Counted from the first letter of the stretch, positions 8,075 through 17,950 are shown. The stretch is 62,056 nt of DNA from an uncultured Cellvibrionales bacterium (GCA_913019905.1 CAJVZD010000024.1:1-62056), one strand, 5' to 3'. The notes: generated from the letters alone by a model not told the origin. Program-made: numbers and translations.

Positions 8075-9352
8075 ATGTCCATTACAACCGTAAATTCGAT
8101 ACCGCATAAGCGTCCGTTAATCGCGGTCGCCTCAAAAAATAACAACAAGCGATCTCCGATTGCTGTGGATTCCGCTCCATCAACTGACATATTTAAAAGT
8201 GTGTCAGCTCAATTGGCAAAAACCTACAAAGAAATGGAAAAGCGCGTTGGAACCCTCAACGATGAACTCATTGAGGTGGCCGACCAGCGCTTGCAGGAGC
8301 TCAAAGAGAAAGAGCGCGTAACATCCCGTATGGAAAACCTGCTAAACCTACTACCCGCAGGGGTCGTTGTATTGGACAGTAAAGGTGTTGTTGTCGAATC
8401 TAATCCGGCAGCACTGGAATTTTTGGGAGAACCTCTCGAGGGGCAGTTGTGGCGTGATGTGATAAAGCGTTGTTTCGCACCTCAGTTAGACGATGGGCAT
8501 GAAATATCATTAAAGGACGGCCGGAGGATTAGTATGGTAACTCGGTCGTTTCAGGGTGGAGATCCTGGGCAGCTTATCCTGTTGACGGATCTAACCGAAA
8601 CGCGAGAATTGCAAAACAGACTTAATCGGCATCGTCGTTTATCAGAAATGGGGAGGATGATGTCATCGTTAGCTCATCAAATTCGAACACCCCTGTCCGC
8701 GGCAATGTTGTATGCCGGACATCTCTGTGAGTCACAATTGACCCGAGAACAAGGGCAGCGATTTTCCGAGAAGATATTGTCTCGACTCAATCATTTAGAT
8801 CAGCAGGTAAAGGATATGCTGATATTTGTTAAGGGCGATGTCAAATTGACCGACACGACTTCCGTAGAAGAATTGTTGTCGGCGCTCGAAGCAGCAATGG
8901 AGGTTTCAATAGGGACTAGTGGGTCTACTTATTCGACAAAGATTGAGTGCCCTGAGATTTTATTACAGTGTAATCGCGAAAGTATGGTTGGAGCTTTAAT
9001 GAATTTGGTAAATAACGCGATTCAGTCTGTTGGCAAGGGGATTGATCTATCGATCAGAGTTAGAGAGGTAGACGAAAGTCAGATAGAAATCACTATCTGT
9101 GATAACGGGCCGGGAATTTCTGGTGAGGTGTTAAAAGAATTGCAAGAACCCTTTTTCACGACGAAGTCGCAGGGAACAGGCTTGGGCTTAACTGTAGTGC
9201 GCGCCGTCGTTCAAGCTCACCATGGTATTTTCAATTTGCAATCTGAGGTGGGTCGAGGTGTTTGTGCGACAATTTTATTGCCCGTTGTGTCAAAGGCCTT
9301 CCTGTCGAAAAACAGTGAAGGCTCAAAAATAGTGTCGAGAGGAATATCTTAA
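8075..9352 (+). CDS. fleS: FleS/FlrB-type flagellar sensor histidine kinase
   Basis: A soluble 425-residue kinase with no membrane segments. A coiled region (about 40-85) leads to a PAS domain (about 85-190), a HisKA dimerisation helix with phosphoacceptor in LAHQIRTPLSA (about 210), and an ATPase domain with NLVNNAIQSV, DNGPGIS and GTGLGL. This is the layout of FleS/FlrB, which phosphorylates FleR/FlrC to turn on the hook-basal-body genes. The frame opens with TTG at 8072, but the ATG at 8075 with GGAG five bases upstream is the better start. The stop overlaps the fleR start by one base (TAATG), so the two are translationally coupled. Confidence 0.92.
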   Translation: MSITTVNSIPHKRPLIAVASKNNNKRSPIAVDSAPSTDIFKSVSAQLAKTYKEMEKRVGTLNDELIEVADQRLQELKEKERVTSRMENLLNLLPAGVVVLDSKGVVVESNPAALEFLGEPLEGQLWRDVIKRCFAPQLDDGHEISLKDGRRISMVTRSFQGGDPGQLILLTDLTETRELQNRLNRHRRLSEMGRMMSSLAHQIRTPLSAAMLYAGHLCESQLTREQGQRFSEKILSRLNHLDQQVKDMLIFVKGDVKLTDTTSVEELLSALEAAMEVSIGTSGSTYSTKIECPEILLQCNRESMVGALMNLVNNAIQSVGKGIDLSIRVREVDESQIEITICDNGPGISGEVLKELQEPFFTTKSQGTGLGLTVVRAVVQAHHGIFNLQSEVGRGVCATILLPVVSKAFLSKNSEGSKIVSRGIS

Positions 9353-10791
9353 TGTCTACTATTGCAGTGAAATTGTCCGCGACTATTTTAGTTGTTGAAG
9401 ACGACCGAGACCTGCGGGAAGCCTTGGTCGATACCTTAGAAATTTCGGGTTGTACTGTTGTGCAGGCCGCATGTGCTGAAGATGCCTTGAAGCTTATTCC
9501 TGAATACGCGCTAGACATGGTGGTCTCGGATATAAATATGGGCGCTATGGATGGCATTGGTTTGTTAAAGGAAATCCGTCGCGTTTATCCTCAGCTCCCT
9601 GTGTTATTGATTACAGCCTATGGAAGCGTTAGCTCCTCGGTAGATGCCATTCGCAGCGGTGCTGTCGACTACCTCGTTAAGCCATTTAAGCCCCAGTTGC
9701 TTGTTGACGCCGTTAGCCGACATGTCGGGCTTGCTAATCCTTTAGAGTGCGACGAGCCGATCGCTGTCGCGCCAGCGAGTCAGCAATTGTTGCAACTCGC
9801 CCGGAGAGTTTCAGAAACTGATTCTACGGTGTTGATTTGTGGTGAGTCGGGAACCGGTAAAGAAGTCCTCGCTCGATATATACATCAACATTCGCCTAGA
9901 TCCAAAATGCCGTTTGTGGCGATTAATTGTGCTGCGATTCCAGAAAACATGCTCGAGGGCATGCTCTTTGGTCATGAAAAAGGTGCATTCACAGGGGCTT
10001 ACAGTAGTGCGCCTGGAAAATTTGAACAAGCTAACGGCGGCACCATATTGCTTGATGAAATTTCTGAGATGCATGTCGGATTACAGGCAAAAATACTGCG
10101 CGTTATTCAGGAACGCGAAGTCGAGCGGCTTGGTGGACGCAAGCCTATTGAGTTGGATGTGCGAATTATTGCTACTACGAACAGGCAACTTGCCGAAGAG
10201 GTGACATTAGGTCGTTTCCGAGAAGATCTATTTTATCGCTTAAGTGTATTTCCATTACAATGGCAATCGTTGCGTGAACGATCGGCGGATATTATTCCCT
10301 TAGCGCAAAAGTTATTGGCTATACATACGAAAAAGATGGGCAGAGTCCCCGTAGTTCTGGATGACAGCGCGATAAATGCACTTTTGAAACACCGTTGGCC
10401 TGGCAATGTTCGCGAGCTGGATAACGTTATGCAGCGTGCTTTGATTATGCAACGTGGAGCCATTATTTCTGATTTTCATTTACGATTGGATCCTTTTGGC
10501 CAGCCGTCGGGTACGCAAGCTATTAACGAATCGAGCTCGCAGCCGAGCATTGAAAAGGAACATCTATTTGAAGGCTCTGACGTAAATGTTAGGGAGGGGC
10601 TCGGGGGTGATTTGGGCGATGACCTTCAGCGACGTGAATTCGAAATTATTGTTGATACCCTAAAAAACGAAAATGGCTCTAGAAAAAATACCGCAGAGAA
10701 GCTCGGCATTAGCCCTCGAACTCTACGTTACAAATTAGCAAGAATGAGAGATGTCGGGATTAATTTTGATCATGCCTTACAAAGAGCTTAG
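9352..10791 (+). CDS. fleR: FleR/FlrC-type flagellar response regulator (sigma-54 activator)
   Basis: A 479-residue NtrC-family regulator. The receiver domain (about 10-125) has VVEDDRD, phosphoacceptor D in VVSDINM, TAYGS and VKPF. The AAA+ domain (about 140-370) has GESGTGKE, GAFTGA and LLDEISEM. The Fis-type helix-turn-helix lies at about 435-470 (AEKLGISPRTLRYKL). It activates RpoN promoters of the middle flagellar class after phosphorylation by FleS. Translationally coupled to fleS; GAGAGGA precedes the ATG. In pseudomonads fliE and the basal-body genes follow directly, but here the strand changes and unrelated genes follow, so the flagellar locus is interrupted at this point. Confidence 0.93.
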   Translation: MSTIAVKLSATILVVEDDRDLREALVDTLEISGCTVVQAACAEDALKLIPEYALDMVVSDINMGAMDGIGLLKEIRRVYPQLPVLLITAYGSVSSSVDAIRSGAVDYLVKPFKPQLLVDAVSRHVGLANPLECDEPIAVAPASQQLLQLARRVSETDSTVLICGESGTGKEVLARYIHQHSPRSKMPFVAINCAAIPENMLEGMLFGHEKGAFTGAYSSAPGKFEQANGGTILLDEISEMHVGLQAKILRVIQEREVERLGGRKPIELDVRIIATTNRQLAEEVTLGRFREDLFYRLSVFPLQWQSLRERSADIIPLAQKLLAIHTKKMGRVPVVLDDSAINALLKHRWPGNVRELDNVMQRALIMQRGAIISDFHLRLDPFGQPSGTQAINESSSQPSIEKEHLFEGSDVNVREGLGGDLGDDLQRREFEIIVDTLKNENGSRKNTAEKLGISPRTLRYKLARMRDVGINFDHALQRA

Positions 10792-10997
10792 TTTAGGGGC
10801 TTCGATGGATCGCACTCTGAAGAACCTGTTTGCCAGAAAGGTGTGTGGAAATTCGCCGTCAGGTATAACCAGGCGATCAAATGGGTATTGGCGTTTGACG
10901 AACAAAGACGCTTTTTAACTGATCGTTTTGGAATCGTCTGCAATTAAGCGTGTTGTGCAGGACGTTAATAATAAAAATCGGCGCATCAAAAAACCCG

Positions 10998-11477
10998 TTA
11001 AGCAGCGGCGCCATGAGCGCGAATCCAGCGAGCAAAGTTTTTTTGGTTAGATTGACTGTCGTTCTCGTGCTTGAAATTGTCCTTCCAATAGAGACTAAGG
11101 CCGTCAGCATCGTCAGCCGCAGGTAACTGGTGGTCTGATTGTAAGTAAATAATCCAAGCGATAGCTGTACTGTACGACAAGTTTACTGCTAGTTCTTGAT
11201 CGGGATTTTTTAAAAATTGGTGTTGACTAGCCAAGCCTCTTACCTTGCTGGCTAGATCGGGAATAAATGCCAGATAACTGTCCCAAATAGAGCGATGTTG
11301 TTCAGAGGTTATTTGATAGATCCCAATGCCTCTGTCGGAATGACAAAAAGGGTCGAATCCCGATTCTTGGGCGGCAGTTCCAAGTAGCAATTTCTCTGCT
11401 GCCGGCGAATGTATACCAAGGTATTCCAGTGTCGGCCTGATAGCTTGCTGCATTAAGTCAGCGGCAATTATTGACAT
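10998..11477 (-). CDS. Phage-type lysozyme-like protein, isolated
   Basis: This 159-residue protein has no signal peptide. Near residue 30-40 it carries LLLGTAAQESGF, where the glutamate sits as the catalytic acid does in lysozyme-like folds, followed by GIGIYQIT and IWDSYL. A short motif of the form SLYWKDNF lies near the C-terminus. I recall the same motif order in small proteins of marine bacteriophages (a GTAAxES start, a GIYQ segment, then a YWK segment). It stands alone, converging with fleR and with no other phage genes around it. Function is unproven: it could be a domesticated phage lysozyme acting on peptidoglycan during flagellum assembly, or a relic. The ATG at 11477 has only a weak ribosome-binding site. 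Confidence 0.55.
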   Translation of the reverse strand: MSIIAADLMQQAIRPTLEYLGIHSPAAEKLLLGTAAQESGFDPFCHSDRGIGIYQITSEQHRSIWDSYLAFIPDLASKVRGLASQHQFLKNPDQELAVNLSYSTAIAWIIYLQSDHQLPAADDADGLSLYWKDNFKHENDSQSNQKNFARWIRAHGAAA

Positions 11478-11858
11478 TGTGATTAAACCTCGGCTAAAAA
11501 CTATCTTGGCTTGGTGGGATAGGTAAATTTATTGTTGGTAGCATATAGATAGTCGGTTTTTTGAACTATTGCCAGTTTTTTTTAGACTTTTTATGGCGTT
11601 ACGGTTGTATTTAAATAAAATTATTTACTATGGGTTCTAAGTTATTGATAATAAAGGTAATGTGTTATGCGAATTGATTGGCGTTAATTCAGTTTTGTGA
11701 AGTAGATTTGGCGAAAATTATTAAGTAATTGCTTCGGGGAATAGAAGTTTCTTTTGTGCGCTGGGAGAAAATTCGGGTTTAACAGAGAGAAACTTACTTA
11801 AGACTCGATGATATAGTGTAGAAGGACTATTCCCCTGAGTTATTCAATGAGAGCGTTT
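11478..11858. other. AT-rich intergenic stretch, nothing identified
   Basis: I see no gene, RNA or clear terminator in these 381 bases. The region is visibly more AT-rich than its surroundings and lies upstream of the lysozyme-like gene and downstream of the REC-PAS-GGDEF-EAL gene, both on the minus strand. Confidence 0.4.
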
Positions 11859-14027
11859 TCATACAATGATGGCGTTTTCACGAGAGTCATTTTCGCCACT
11901 GAACTGTTCGGCTAAACGTTCTAGTTGCGTTGCTTTTCCAAAAAGAAAACCCTGAACAATATCGCAGCCTATCGTTTTTAAGTAATTTAATTGTTCCTTG
12001 TTTTCGACACCTTCCGCAACAACTGCCATCTTAAGCCCTTTTGCCATTGCTATAATAGCATCGACAATACATGCATCATCACCCAGGTTTTTAATGGTAC
12101 TGATGAAGCTACGATCGATCTTTAAGGTATTTATCGGAAAATCCTGCAGGTAGCTAAGGGAAGAGTAGCCGGTACCAAAGTCGTCGATCGCTAGATGGAT
12201 GCCGGCGGATGCCAAACGCACGAGCTTATCCGCAATATCCTGACGATCTGACATCAAAATGTTTTCGGTGATTTCAAGTTCCAGCAAAGCCGCAGGGTAT
12301 TGCTCTTCCTCCAGTGTTTTAAGAATGTCTTCCACAAAGTTCTTCTTTTCAATCATTACCGGAGACAAGTTCACCGCAAGACGCAAATTCGGCATCCCAT
12401 TTTTATGGTAGTAGCGAATTTCCCGACAGGCTTTTCGTAATGTATGTCTGTCAATATCAATGATGAGATGGCTGTCTTCAGCGACTGGAATAAATTCCGC
12501 GGGAGATAAGCGGCCCAATCTAGGGTGGTCCCAGCGGATAAGTGCTTCTACGCCGCAAATTTGCTCGGTTTCCGCAGAAATTTGAGGTTGGTAACATACT
12601 TCAAATTCGTCGTTTTCTATTGCCCGTCGCATGTCCTGTTCAAGCGTCAGTCGCTCTGTTGAGCCGGTGCTCATAGCCGAGTTAAAAACTTGATATCCAT
12701 CCTTACCCGTTTTTTTAACACGGTACATGGCAATGTCGGCGTGTTTGATAAGCACGTCTGGATTGTCACCGCACTCAGGATAAATAGCGATGCCGATACT
12801 TGCGCCGATATGTATATCCTGCCCGCCAATTTTAAAGGGTTTTTTTATGTCGCCAAGAATATTTTCGGCAATTGACGTTGCGGCGTTCGTATCTTGTATT
12901 TCCGGAAGGAGTAGAGTGAACTCGTCGCCGCCGAAGCGAGAAACTGTGTCTCCTTTTCTAATGCAGTCTTGTAAGCGATTGCTAACAGACTGTAAAAGTT
13001 TATCTCCGATAGTGTGGCCTAGTGAGTCATTAATAACTTTAAATCTGTCCAGGTCAATAAACATAACTGCTAATTGGAAGCTATTCCTTTGTGCATGCGC
13101 TATCGCTACTTCCATTCGATCCTTAAATAGCGCGCGGTTTGGTAGTTTTGTTAGTAGGTCGTGATATGTTTGAAAGTTGATAAAAGCTTCTGCTTCCAAG
13201 CGGTCAGATATATCCCGCGCAGTACCATAAACCTTATAGCGATTGTTGGCATTAACATTGTCCGTCCCATCCGCTTCGTCGATAGGCCAAAGCGAGACTT
13301 CGAAATGGTGTTTTCGTTGGTCGGTCGCGTAAGGTTTTAAAAGCAACTCAATCGGCTGGAAGCCAGTATGCGAGTTACTAATGTGATCAAAATAGTAGTT
13401 AGCTTTTGTCACGTCCTCGGAGTCAACAATAGTAGAAATGTGACGACCAATGAGGTGGTTTTTTGGATAGTTTAGCCGAGATTCAATTTTGGAGTTTAGA
13501 AAGCTAAAATTTCCGTTATTATCGAGCATAAAAATAATATCGGGAGAATTATTGACTATAAACCGATGTAATCGTTCCGATCGATTTAATCTCTCCTGCA
13601 TTATATGATGGGAGTCCTCTAGAATTTTTTTCCTAACTGCATTATTAACTGTCGCCGTTAATTCCTCTGGAATATAGGGCTTCTTGATGTAGTCATAGGC
13701 GCCATGTCTTAAGGCATTGCCCACATCGTTAATAGAGGTTTCGCCGGAGACGACGATAGTCATTGTTTTAATATGGTTGTCTGACATGAATTGCATTACA
13801 TCATGCCCGGTCACTTCGGGCATTTTTAAGTCGAGTAAGATCAGGTCATATTGATTATTGGACAGTTTATCGATTGCAGATTGCCCGCCAGAAGCCGTGT
13901 CAATCTTGTAATTTGATAATTCTAATAGCAAACGCAAGCTATCAAGCATGCGGGGATCATCATCAGTCAGTAATATATGAGCATTTGAGGATAATTTTTT
14001 ATTCTTTGTTTTTATTCCCGGATTCAT
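11859..14027 (-). CDS. Response regulator with PAS, intact GGDEF and intact EAL domains
   Basis: This 722-residue protein has a receiver domain (about 15-130, LLTDDDPR, LILLDLKMPEVTGHD, VVSGE, KKPY), a PAS domain (about 150-275), GGDEF (about 285-450) and EAL (about 465-715). The cyclase motif SRFGGDEF is intact and has an RKGD inhibitory site five residues upstream. The EAL domain keeps GVEALIRW, LEITENI, DDFGTGYSSLSYL, LKIDRSFI and AEGVEN. Both c-di-GMP synthesis and breakdown are therefore possible, the balance presumably set by phosphorylation and PAS input. Thirteen bases separate it from the upstream HDOD kinase gene, so the two form one transcript and a likely kinase-regulator pair. 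The domain order matches the protein at 3987, but here GGDEF is intact. Confidence 0.92.
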   Translation of the reverse strand: MNPGIKTKNKKLSSNAHILLTDDDPRMLDSLRLLLELSNYKIDTASGGQSAIDKLSNNQYDLILLDLKMPEVTGHDVMQFMSDNHIKTMTIVVSGETSINDVGNALRHGAYDYIKKPYIPEELTATVNNAVRKKILEDSHHIMQERLNRSERLHRFIVNNSPDIIFMLDNNGNFSFLNSKIESRLNYPKNHLIGRHISTIVDSEDVTKANYYFDHISNSHTGFQPIELLLKPYATDQRKHHFEVSLWPIDEADGTDNVNANNRYKVYGTARDISDRLEAEAFINFQTYHDLLTKLPNRALFKDRMEVAIAHAQRNSFQLAVMFIDLDRFKVINDSLGHTIGDKLLQSVSNRLQDCIRKGDTVSRFGGDEFTLLLPEIQDTNAATSIAENILGDIKKPFKIGGQDIHIGASIGIAIYPECGDNPDVLIKHADIAMYRVKKTGKDGYQVFNSAMSTGSTERLTLEQDMRRAIENDEFEVCYQPQISAETEQICGVEALIRWDHPRLGRLSPAEFIPVAEDSHLIIDIDRHTLRKACREIRYYHKNGMPNLRLAVNLSPVMIEKKNFVEDILKTLEEEQYPAALLELEITENILMSDRQDIADKLVRLASAGIHLAIDDFGTGYSSLSYLQDFPINTLKIDRSFISTIKNLGDDACIVDAIIAMAKGLKMAVVAEGVENKEQLNYLKTIGCDIVQGFLFGKATQLERLAEQFSGENDSRENAIIV

Positions 14028-14040
14028 AAGCAGACGGCAA

Positions 14041-16107
14041 CTAATTCAGTTTGGGGAGTAATATCTGAAATTGCGTGCCGCTTTTTGGATTACTTCGGCA
14101 CACAATGGATCCGTCCATTTCATCAATTAATTTTTTTATGATACTTAGCCCCAATCCTGAATGACCTTCACCTTTAGTTGAGGTTACAGGAGAGAATAAA
14201 TGTTTTTTGATATTCTCGCTGATACCCGGTCCGTTATCTTCGATATAGATGCCAACAAAGTGACGGCCACTGAAGCTAACTGATGCTTCGCTGCTCACGA
14301 TGATTTTGCCCTTAATTGGCAGTGCTTCGACCGCATTTTTGAGCAAGTTGGTTAATATTTGCTTTAGGTGTTCGGGGTTGGCTTGTGTATCTGTCATTGT
14401 TTCATCAAGTTTTAACTCAAGATCAATTTCTTTTGTCGCGCAAATAGAGGCTTTGAAAATTCGCGTGATGGATAGGATTACATCGTTGATATTCACCGGA
14501 CCATCCGCAACTTCGGTTGGTTCCGGTTCCTTTAACCTTAAGAGAATATTACCGACACGATCAATCTCTTCCTTAATTATATTTAGTTCCGCAGAAGCTT
14601 CATTCTCATCACCCAGCTTAATACTAAGAAGTTCCAAATAGTTACGGATAATACTCAGTGGATTACTGGCTTCGTGTACTGCCTCACTGATATGCAATTG
14701 ATAGTCTACATTATCATTATTTTCCAGCTCGGCGCGTTCAATTCGCTGGAAGTTTTTACGAATAGCTTCTGCTATCTCACTGCATAACGCTGTGAGCAAA
14801 TTGGCTTTGTTATGGAGTAATTTTCCGTTTTCAGGATTCGCCCCTAGTACAAGAACGCCCAAAATGGCGTTAGGGTCGTGTTTGGATACCAGTGGCCAAC
14901 AGGCAAGAGTGCTGCCATTAAGATAGCGCAGCAATTGCTTGTCAATTATTTTGAGAGTGCCATCGACCTTCTCGCTACTCAAGGACTTTCTCGACAAAAG
15001 AGTATCGCTGATCATACTGCGGCCGGGTTCGGCAGGAACTGTGAAAATAGGTTTTTGTTCATCCTGTTCCGCGTTAGCCTGGCCGGTCAGGATATTAAGC
15101 TCAGGGTCGTAGACAAACAACATATTGTCGGTAACACCAAAAGTCAGAAAAAGTGCTCGGTCTATGGCGTTTTGTAAGGCTTCTTGGCTGTTAGCTCGCC
15201 ATAGGTCTGAGCTAACTTGAGCGAGTTCGGCGATTGCTCCAATTTTCTCGCCTAATTGCGAGTTTGCTTCACCGTAATCACTATCATTGCTAATGTTTAT
15301 GCCGAGAGCATTTGCCATATTATCAGCATCATTGCCGATGCGGGTCAGCAATTCGCGTGTCAGTGCTTCGTTAAGCCCAAAAAGTGTATTAGCAGCTTCC
15401 AGTGTGTGGTCATCAATGTCGGGTTTAGCGCTTAAAAGGCTGGTCAAATTGATGATTTTTACCAGATGGTGAGCGTCGAGTATAGAATCGGCGGTTTCAT
15501 GATGATATCTGCAGGCATCACTCATAAAACCGGCAATATTCCAGCTTTCGATTAAGTCTCCAGCGAGTTCACAGTGTGTCGTTGAAAAGAATGCGTCTTC
15601 TTCATCTAATAATTGATCGTCTGTTTTCGAATTTCCGACAATAGACAGGTATTGTTCTTCGTTATCGGTGAGTAATATCAGTTGTCCGACATCCATCAAT
15701 AAACCACAGAGGTAAGCTTCGTCCGGCGATGTATAACTGGTCAATGTTGCGAGGACTTTGGCGACGTTTGCGCTGATTAACGATCTGCGCCAAAAAGACT
15801 TTAAAAACTGGGCATGGTCTTGATTGAAATTGCTAAAGAACTGTTTGATTGATGTCGTTATGACGATAGTCTTAACTGCATCAGTGCCCAGGAATAACAG
15901 AGCACGCTCGATGCTGTCACACTGCTTGGTACTACCGAAATAGCTCGAGTTTGCGGCGGAAATCAGCTTGGCCGTCACGGCGGTTTCGTGGCGTATGGTT
16001 TTTGCGATACTTTGAAAATCGGCTTGATCGCTGCCTATTGCATCGAGAATTTCAATCAATACCTGAGGTAAACTAGGCATTCGATCTACTGCAACTTTTG
16101 TTACCAC
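14041..16107 (-). CDS. HDOD-GAF hybrid sensor histidine kinase
   Basis: A 688-residue soluble protein. An HDOD domain spans about 8-210 (MPSLPQVLIEILDAI, HETAVTAKLISAANSS). A GAF-like domain follows at about 290-440, then HisKA with H in AVHEASNPLSIIRNYLELL (about 475), and an ATPase domain (about 555-688) with LTNLLKNAVEALP, EDNGPGIS and GHSGLGLS. HDOD domains are HD-GYP relatives usually lacking metal ligands and serve in signalling. The kinase probably phosphorylates the c-di-GMP regulator that follows 13 bases downstream. Start is GTG with AAAGG upstream. HDOD-kinases near flagellar genes are rarely described; the signal sensed is unknown. Confidence 0.88.
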   Translation of the reverse strand: MVTKVAVDRMPSLPQVLIEILDAIGSDQADFQSIAKTIRHETAVTAKLISAANSSYFGSTKQCDSIERALLFLGTDAVKTIVITTSIKQFFSNFNQDHAQFLKSFWRRSLISANVAKVLATLTSYTSPDEAYLCGLLMDVGQLILLTDNEEQYLSIVGNSKTDDQLLDEEDAFFSTTHCELAGDLIESWNIAGFMSDACRYHHETADSILDAHHLVKIINLTSLLSAKPDIDDHTLEAANTLFGLNEALTRELLTRIGNDADNMANALGINISNDSDYGEANSQLGEKIGAIAELAQVSSDLWRANSQEALQNAIDRALFLTFGVTDNMLFVYDPELNILTGQANAEQDEQKPIFTVPAEPGRSMISDTLLSRKSLSSEKVDGTLKIIDKQLLRYLNGSTLACWPLVSKHDPNAILGVLVLGANPENGKLLHNKANLLTALCSEIAEAIRKNFQRIERAELENNDNVDYQLHISEAVHEASNPLSIIRNYLELLSIKLGDENEASAELNIIKEEIDRVGNILLRLKEPEPTEVADGPVNINDVILSITRIFKASICATKEIDLELKLDETMTDTQANPEHLKQILTNLLKNAVEALPIKGKIIVSSEASVSFSGRHFVGIYIEDNGPGISENIKKHLFSPVTSTKGEGHSGLGLSIIKKLIDEMDGSIVCRSNPKSGTQFQILLPKLN

Positions 16108-16312
16108 GCTGGAGCCTTTCTTGTTATCGTGTCAACCCGTTAGTTAAGACAACATGATGAATGATGTCAGTTTACTTCTCGCGCAGTGGCGCTGTAAGCC
16201 TGAGTCGTTTACTTTTCAATGGGTAGGAGTATAGCTAAGGGCTGTGAATAAGACTACTAATTGCTTAAAATGAAGGCAGTTACTAGAATAATGAGGTAAA
16301 AAATTTACGGCG

Positions 16313-17950
16313 ATGCGATTTGGTTTGCACGTCATTTTCGGGAGATTGGCGCTGTTAAGAAATGCCCAGATAAAAAAGGCTGCTAAGAAACGCTTGCCGC
16401 GAGTGATTGCCATTAGTAGTGGTAAAGGCGGTGTGGGTAAATCGAGTGTTACTGTTAACTTGGCTATTTCTCTCGCAAAGGGAGGGGCTCGTGTCTGCGT
16501 GCTCGACGCAGATACCGGACTCGCAAACGCTAATATCTTACTGGGTCTGGTTCCAAAATATGGGCTTGAACATGTGTTATTTAGTGCCAAGAAGATAGAA
16601 GACATAATGTTGGAGGGGCCTCACGGTGTGAAAATCATACCTGGGGCCAACGGTATTAGTGAATGTGTCACGCTCCATCCACGCCAGCAGTTGCGGCTGA
16701 CCCAGGAACTCACAAGAATTGAAGGTGAGTTTGACTTTCTGCTGATCGATACCGCGGCAGGGATAGCAAGTAGCACGCTAGATTTTGTCTGTGCTTCGCA
16801 GTGTGCGTTAATTGTGATTACTCCCGAACCGACGTCTTTAACAGACGCTTTTTCAATGGTTAAGTTATTGAAACGTCGGCGAGGAAAGGTTTCTTTTCAA
16901 GTGCTCGTCAACATGTGCAGGGATGAAAATGAACACAAAGAAGTGTTTCGGCGCTTTTACTCTGCAGTCAAAAAATATATAGGCGTCGAGGTTGAATCGG
17001 TGGGGTTTATTCCTAGAGATGAAACGATGCAGGCCGCGGTTCTCGCACAAAACCCCGTGGTACTGTATAAAGAAAATAGCCCCTCCAGCCGGAGTTTCTT
17101 ACAACTAGCTCAAAAATTACAAAACCCGGCAACTGTTACAACTGTTCCTTCATCGTTCAGTGCCTACTGGAATCGTCGATTCAAACGAAAGCGTCTGGAA
17201 GAAGAGCCGGTAAAGATAGAAGCCGGCAGTAAGTTGTCAGAAGAAGTAAGTGGGGATTATCTTTCGGAGTTACGGTCGCGACTACTTTTATTGATTGAGC
17301 AAGGACAATCTGACCCTTTACGTGTGAAATCGACTATCCAGGATGCGTTGACGAGTTATGTTCGGCGTTACGATCAGGAGCCCGTGGATCTATTGGAGCT
17401 TATAGAGGCTTTGGTGGCATCGTCGACGAGAGATCATTCTTTATTACGCAAAATCGCCGCGCAAGTAAAACCGTGGGTCGAGCTCGATACCTTTACTAGT
17501 GATGAGCACAATCTTCCCGTAGTTGGAAATATTAACGAAAAACAAACTGAAGAAAATGCTAGGTCGCATAGCACTGACTGCATTGGCTCGGACAAAGGAA
17601 GAATATTTGGCAGGGTGCCAAAACTCGCCATCGATAATACGTATAGTGCAGGGCTTTCGAATAAATCGGCATCGACCGCAAAAATATCGATGGCGGAAAT
17701 CCCGCTAGTAGAAGAACTGTTCGAAACGCAGGCAATCGTGCCCCCACACAAAGACTCAATAAAAAATCATCATGAAGAAACCGAATTATCCGTACCCACA
17801 CCCGTATCGGTCTCGGCGCCTAGCGTCTATCGTGCGCACGAATTTAATGTCAATAATTTCGGTTCGCAAGAACAGTTGTTAGAAGTGTTGCGACGTCATC
17901 GTGGCAAGGGAAAAACTCTGGGTGAAATACTCGCGACACTAAGAGAGTAA
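16313..17950 (+). CDS. FleN/FlhG-like MinD-family ATPase with a long C-terminal extension
   Basis: Residues about 25-275 form a MinD/ParA ATPase close to FleN: deviant Walker A SSGKGGVGKSS, VLDADTGLANANILLGL, LLIDTAAGIASS, and the PEPTSLTDAFSMVKLL stretch that FleN also has. FleN sets the number of polar flagella and restrains FleQ. Unlike FleN (about 280 residues), this protein is 545 residues long: after about 290 it continues with a charged helical segment (about 300-400) and a low-complexity linker, ending in a short LLEVLRRHRGKGKTLGEIL helix. flhF and fliA, the usual fleN neighbours, are absent, so a second, true fleN may exist elsewhere. The ATG at 16313 has no good ribosome-binding site within range. 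Divergent from the HDOD kinase. Confidence 0.8.
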   Translation: MRFGLHVIFGRLALLRNAQIKKAAKKRLPRVIAISSGKGGVGKSSVTVNLAISLAKGGARVCVLDADTGLANANILLGLVPKYGLEHVLFSAKKIEDIMLEGPHGVKIIPGANGISECVTLHPRQQLRLTQELTRIEGEFDFLLIDTAAGIASSTLDFVCASQCALIVITPEPTSLTDAFSMVKLLKRRRGKVSFQVLVNMCRDENEHKEVFRRFYSAVKKYIGVEVESVGFIPRDETMQAAVLAQNPVVLYKENSPSSRSFLQLAQKLQNPATVTTVPSSFSAYWNRRFKRKRLEEEPVKIEAGSKLSEEVSGDYLSELRSRLLLLIEQGQSDPLRVKSTIQDALTSYVRRYDQEPVDLLELIEALVASSTRDHSLLRKIAAQVKPWVELDTFTSDEHNLPVVGNINEKQTEENARSHSTDCIGSDKGRIFGRVPKLAIDNTYSAGLSNKSASTAKISMAEIPLVEELFETQAIVPPHKDSIKNHHEETELSVPTPVSVSAPSVYRAHEFNVNNFGSQEQLLEVLRRHRGKGKTLGEILATLRE

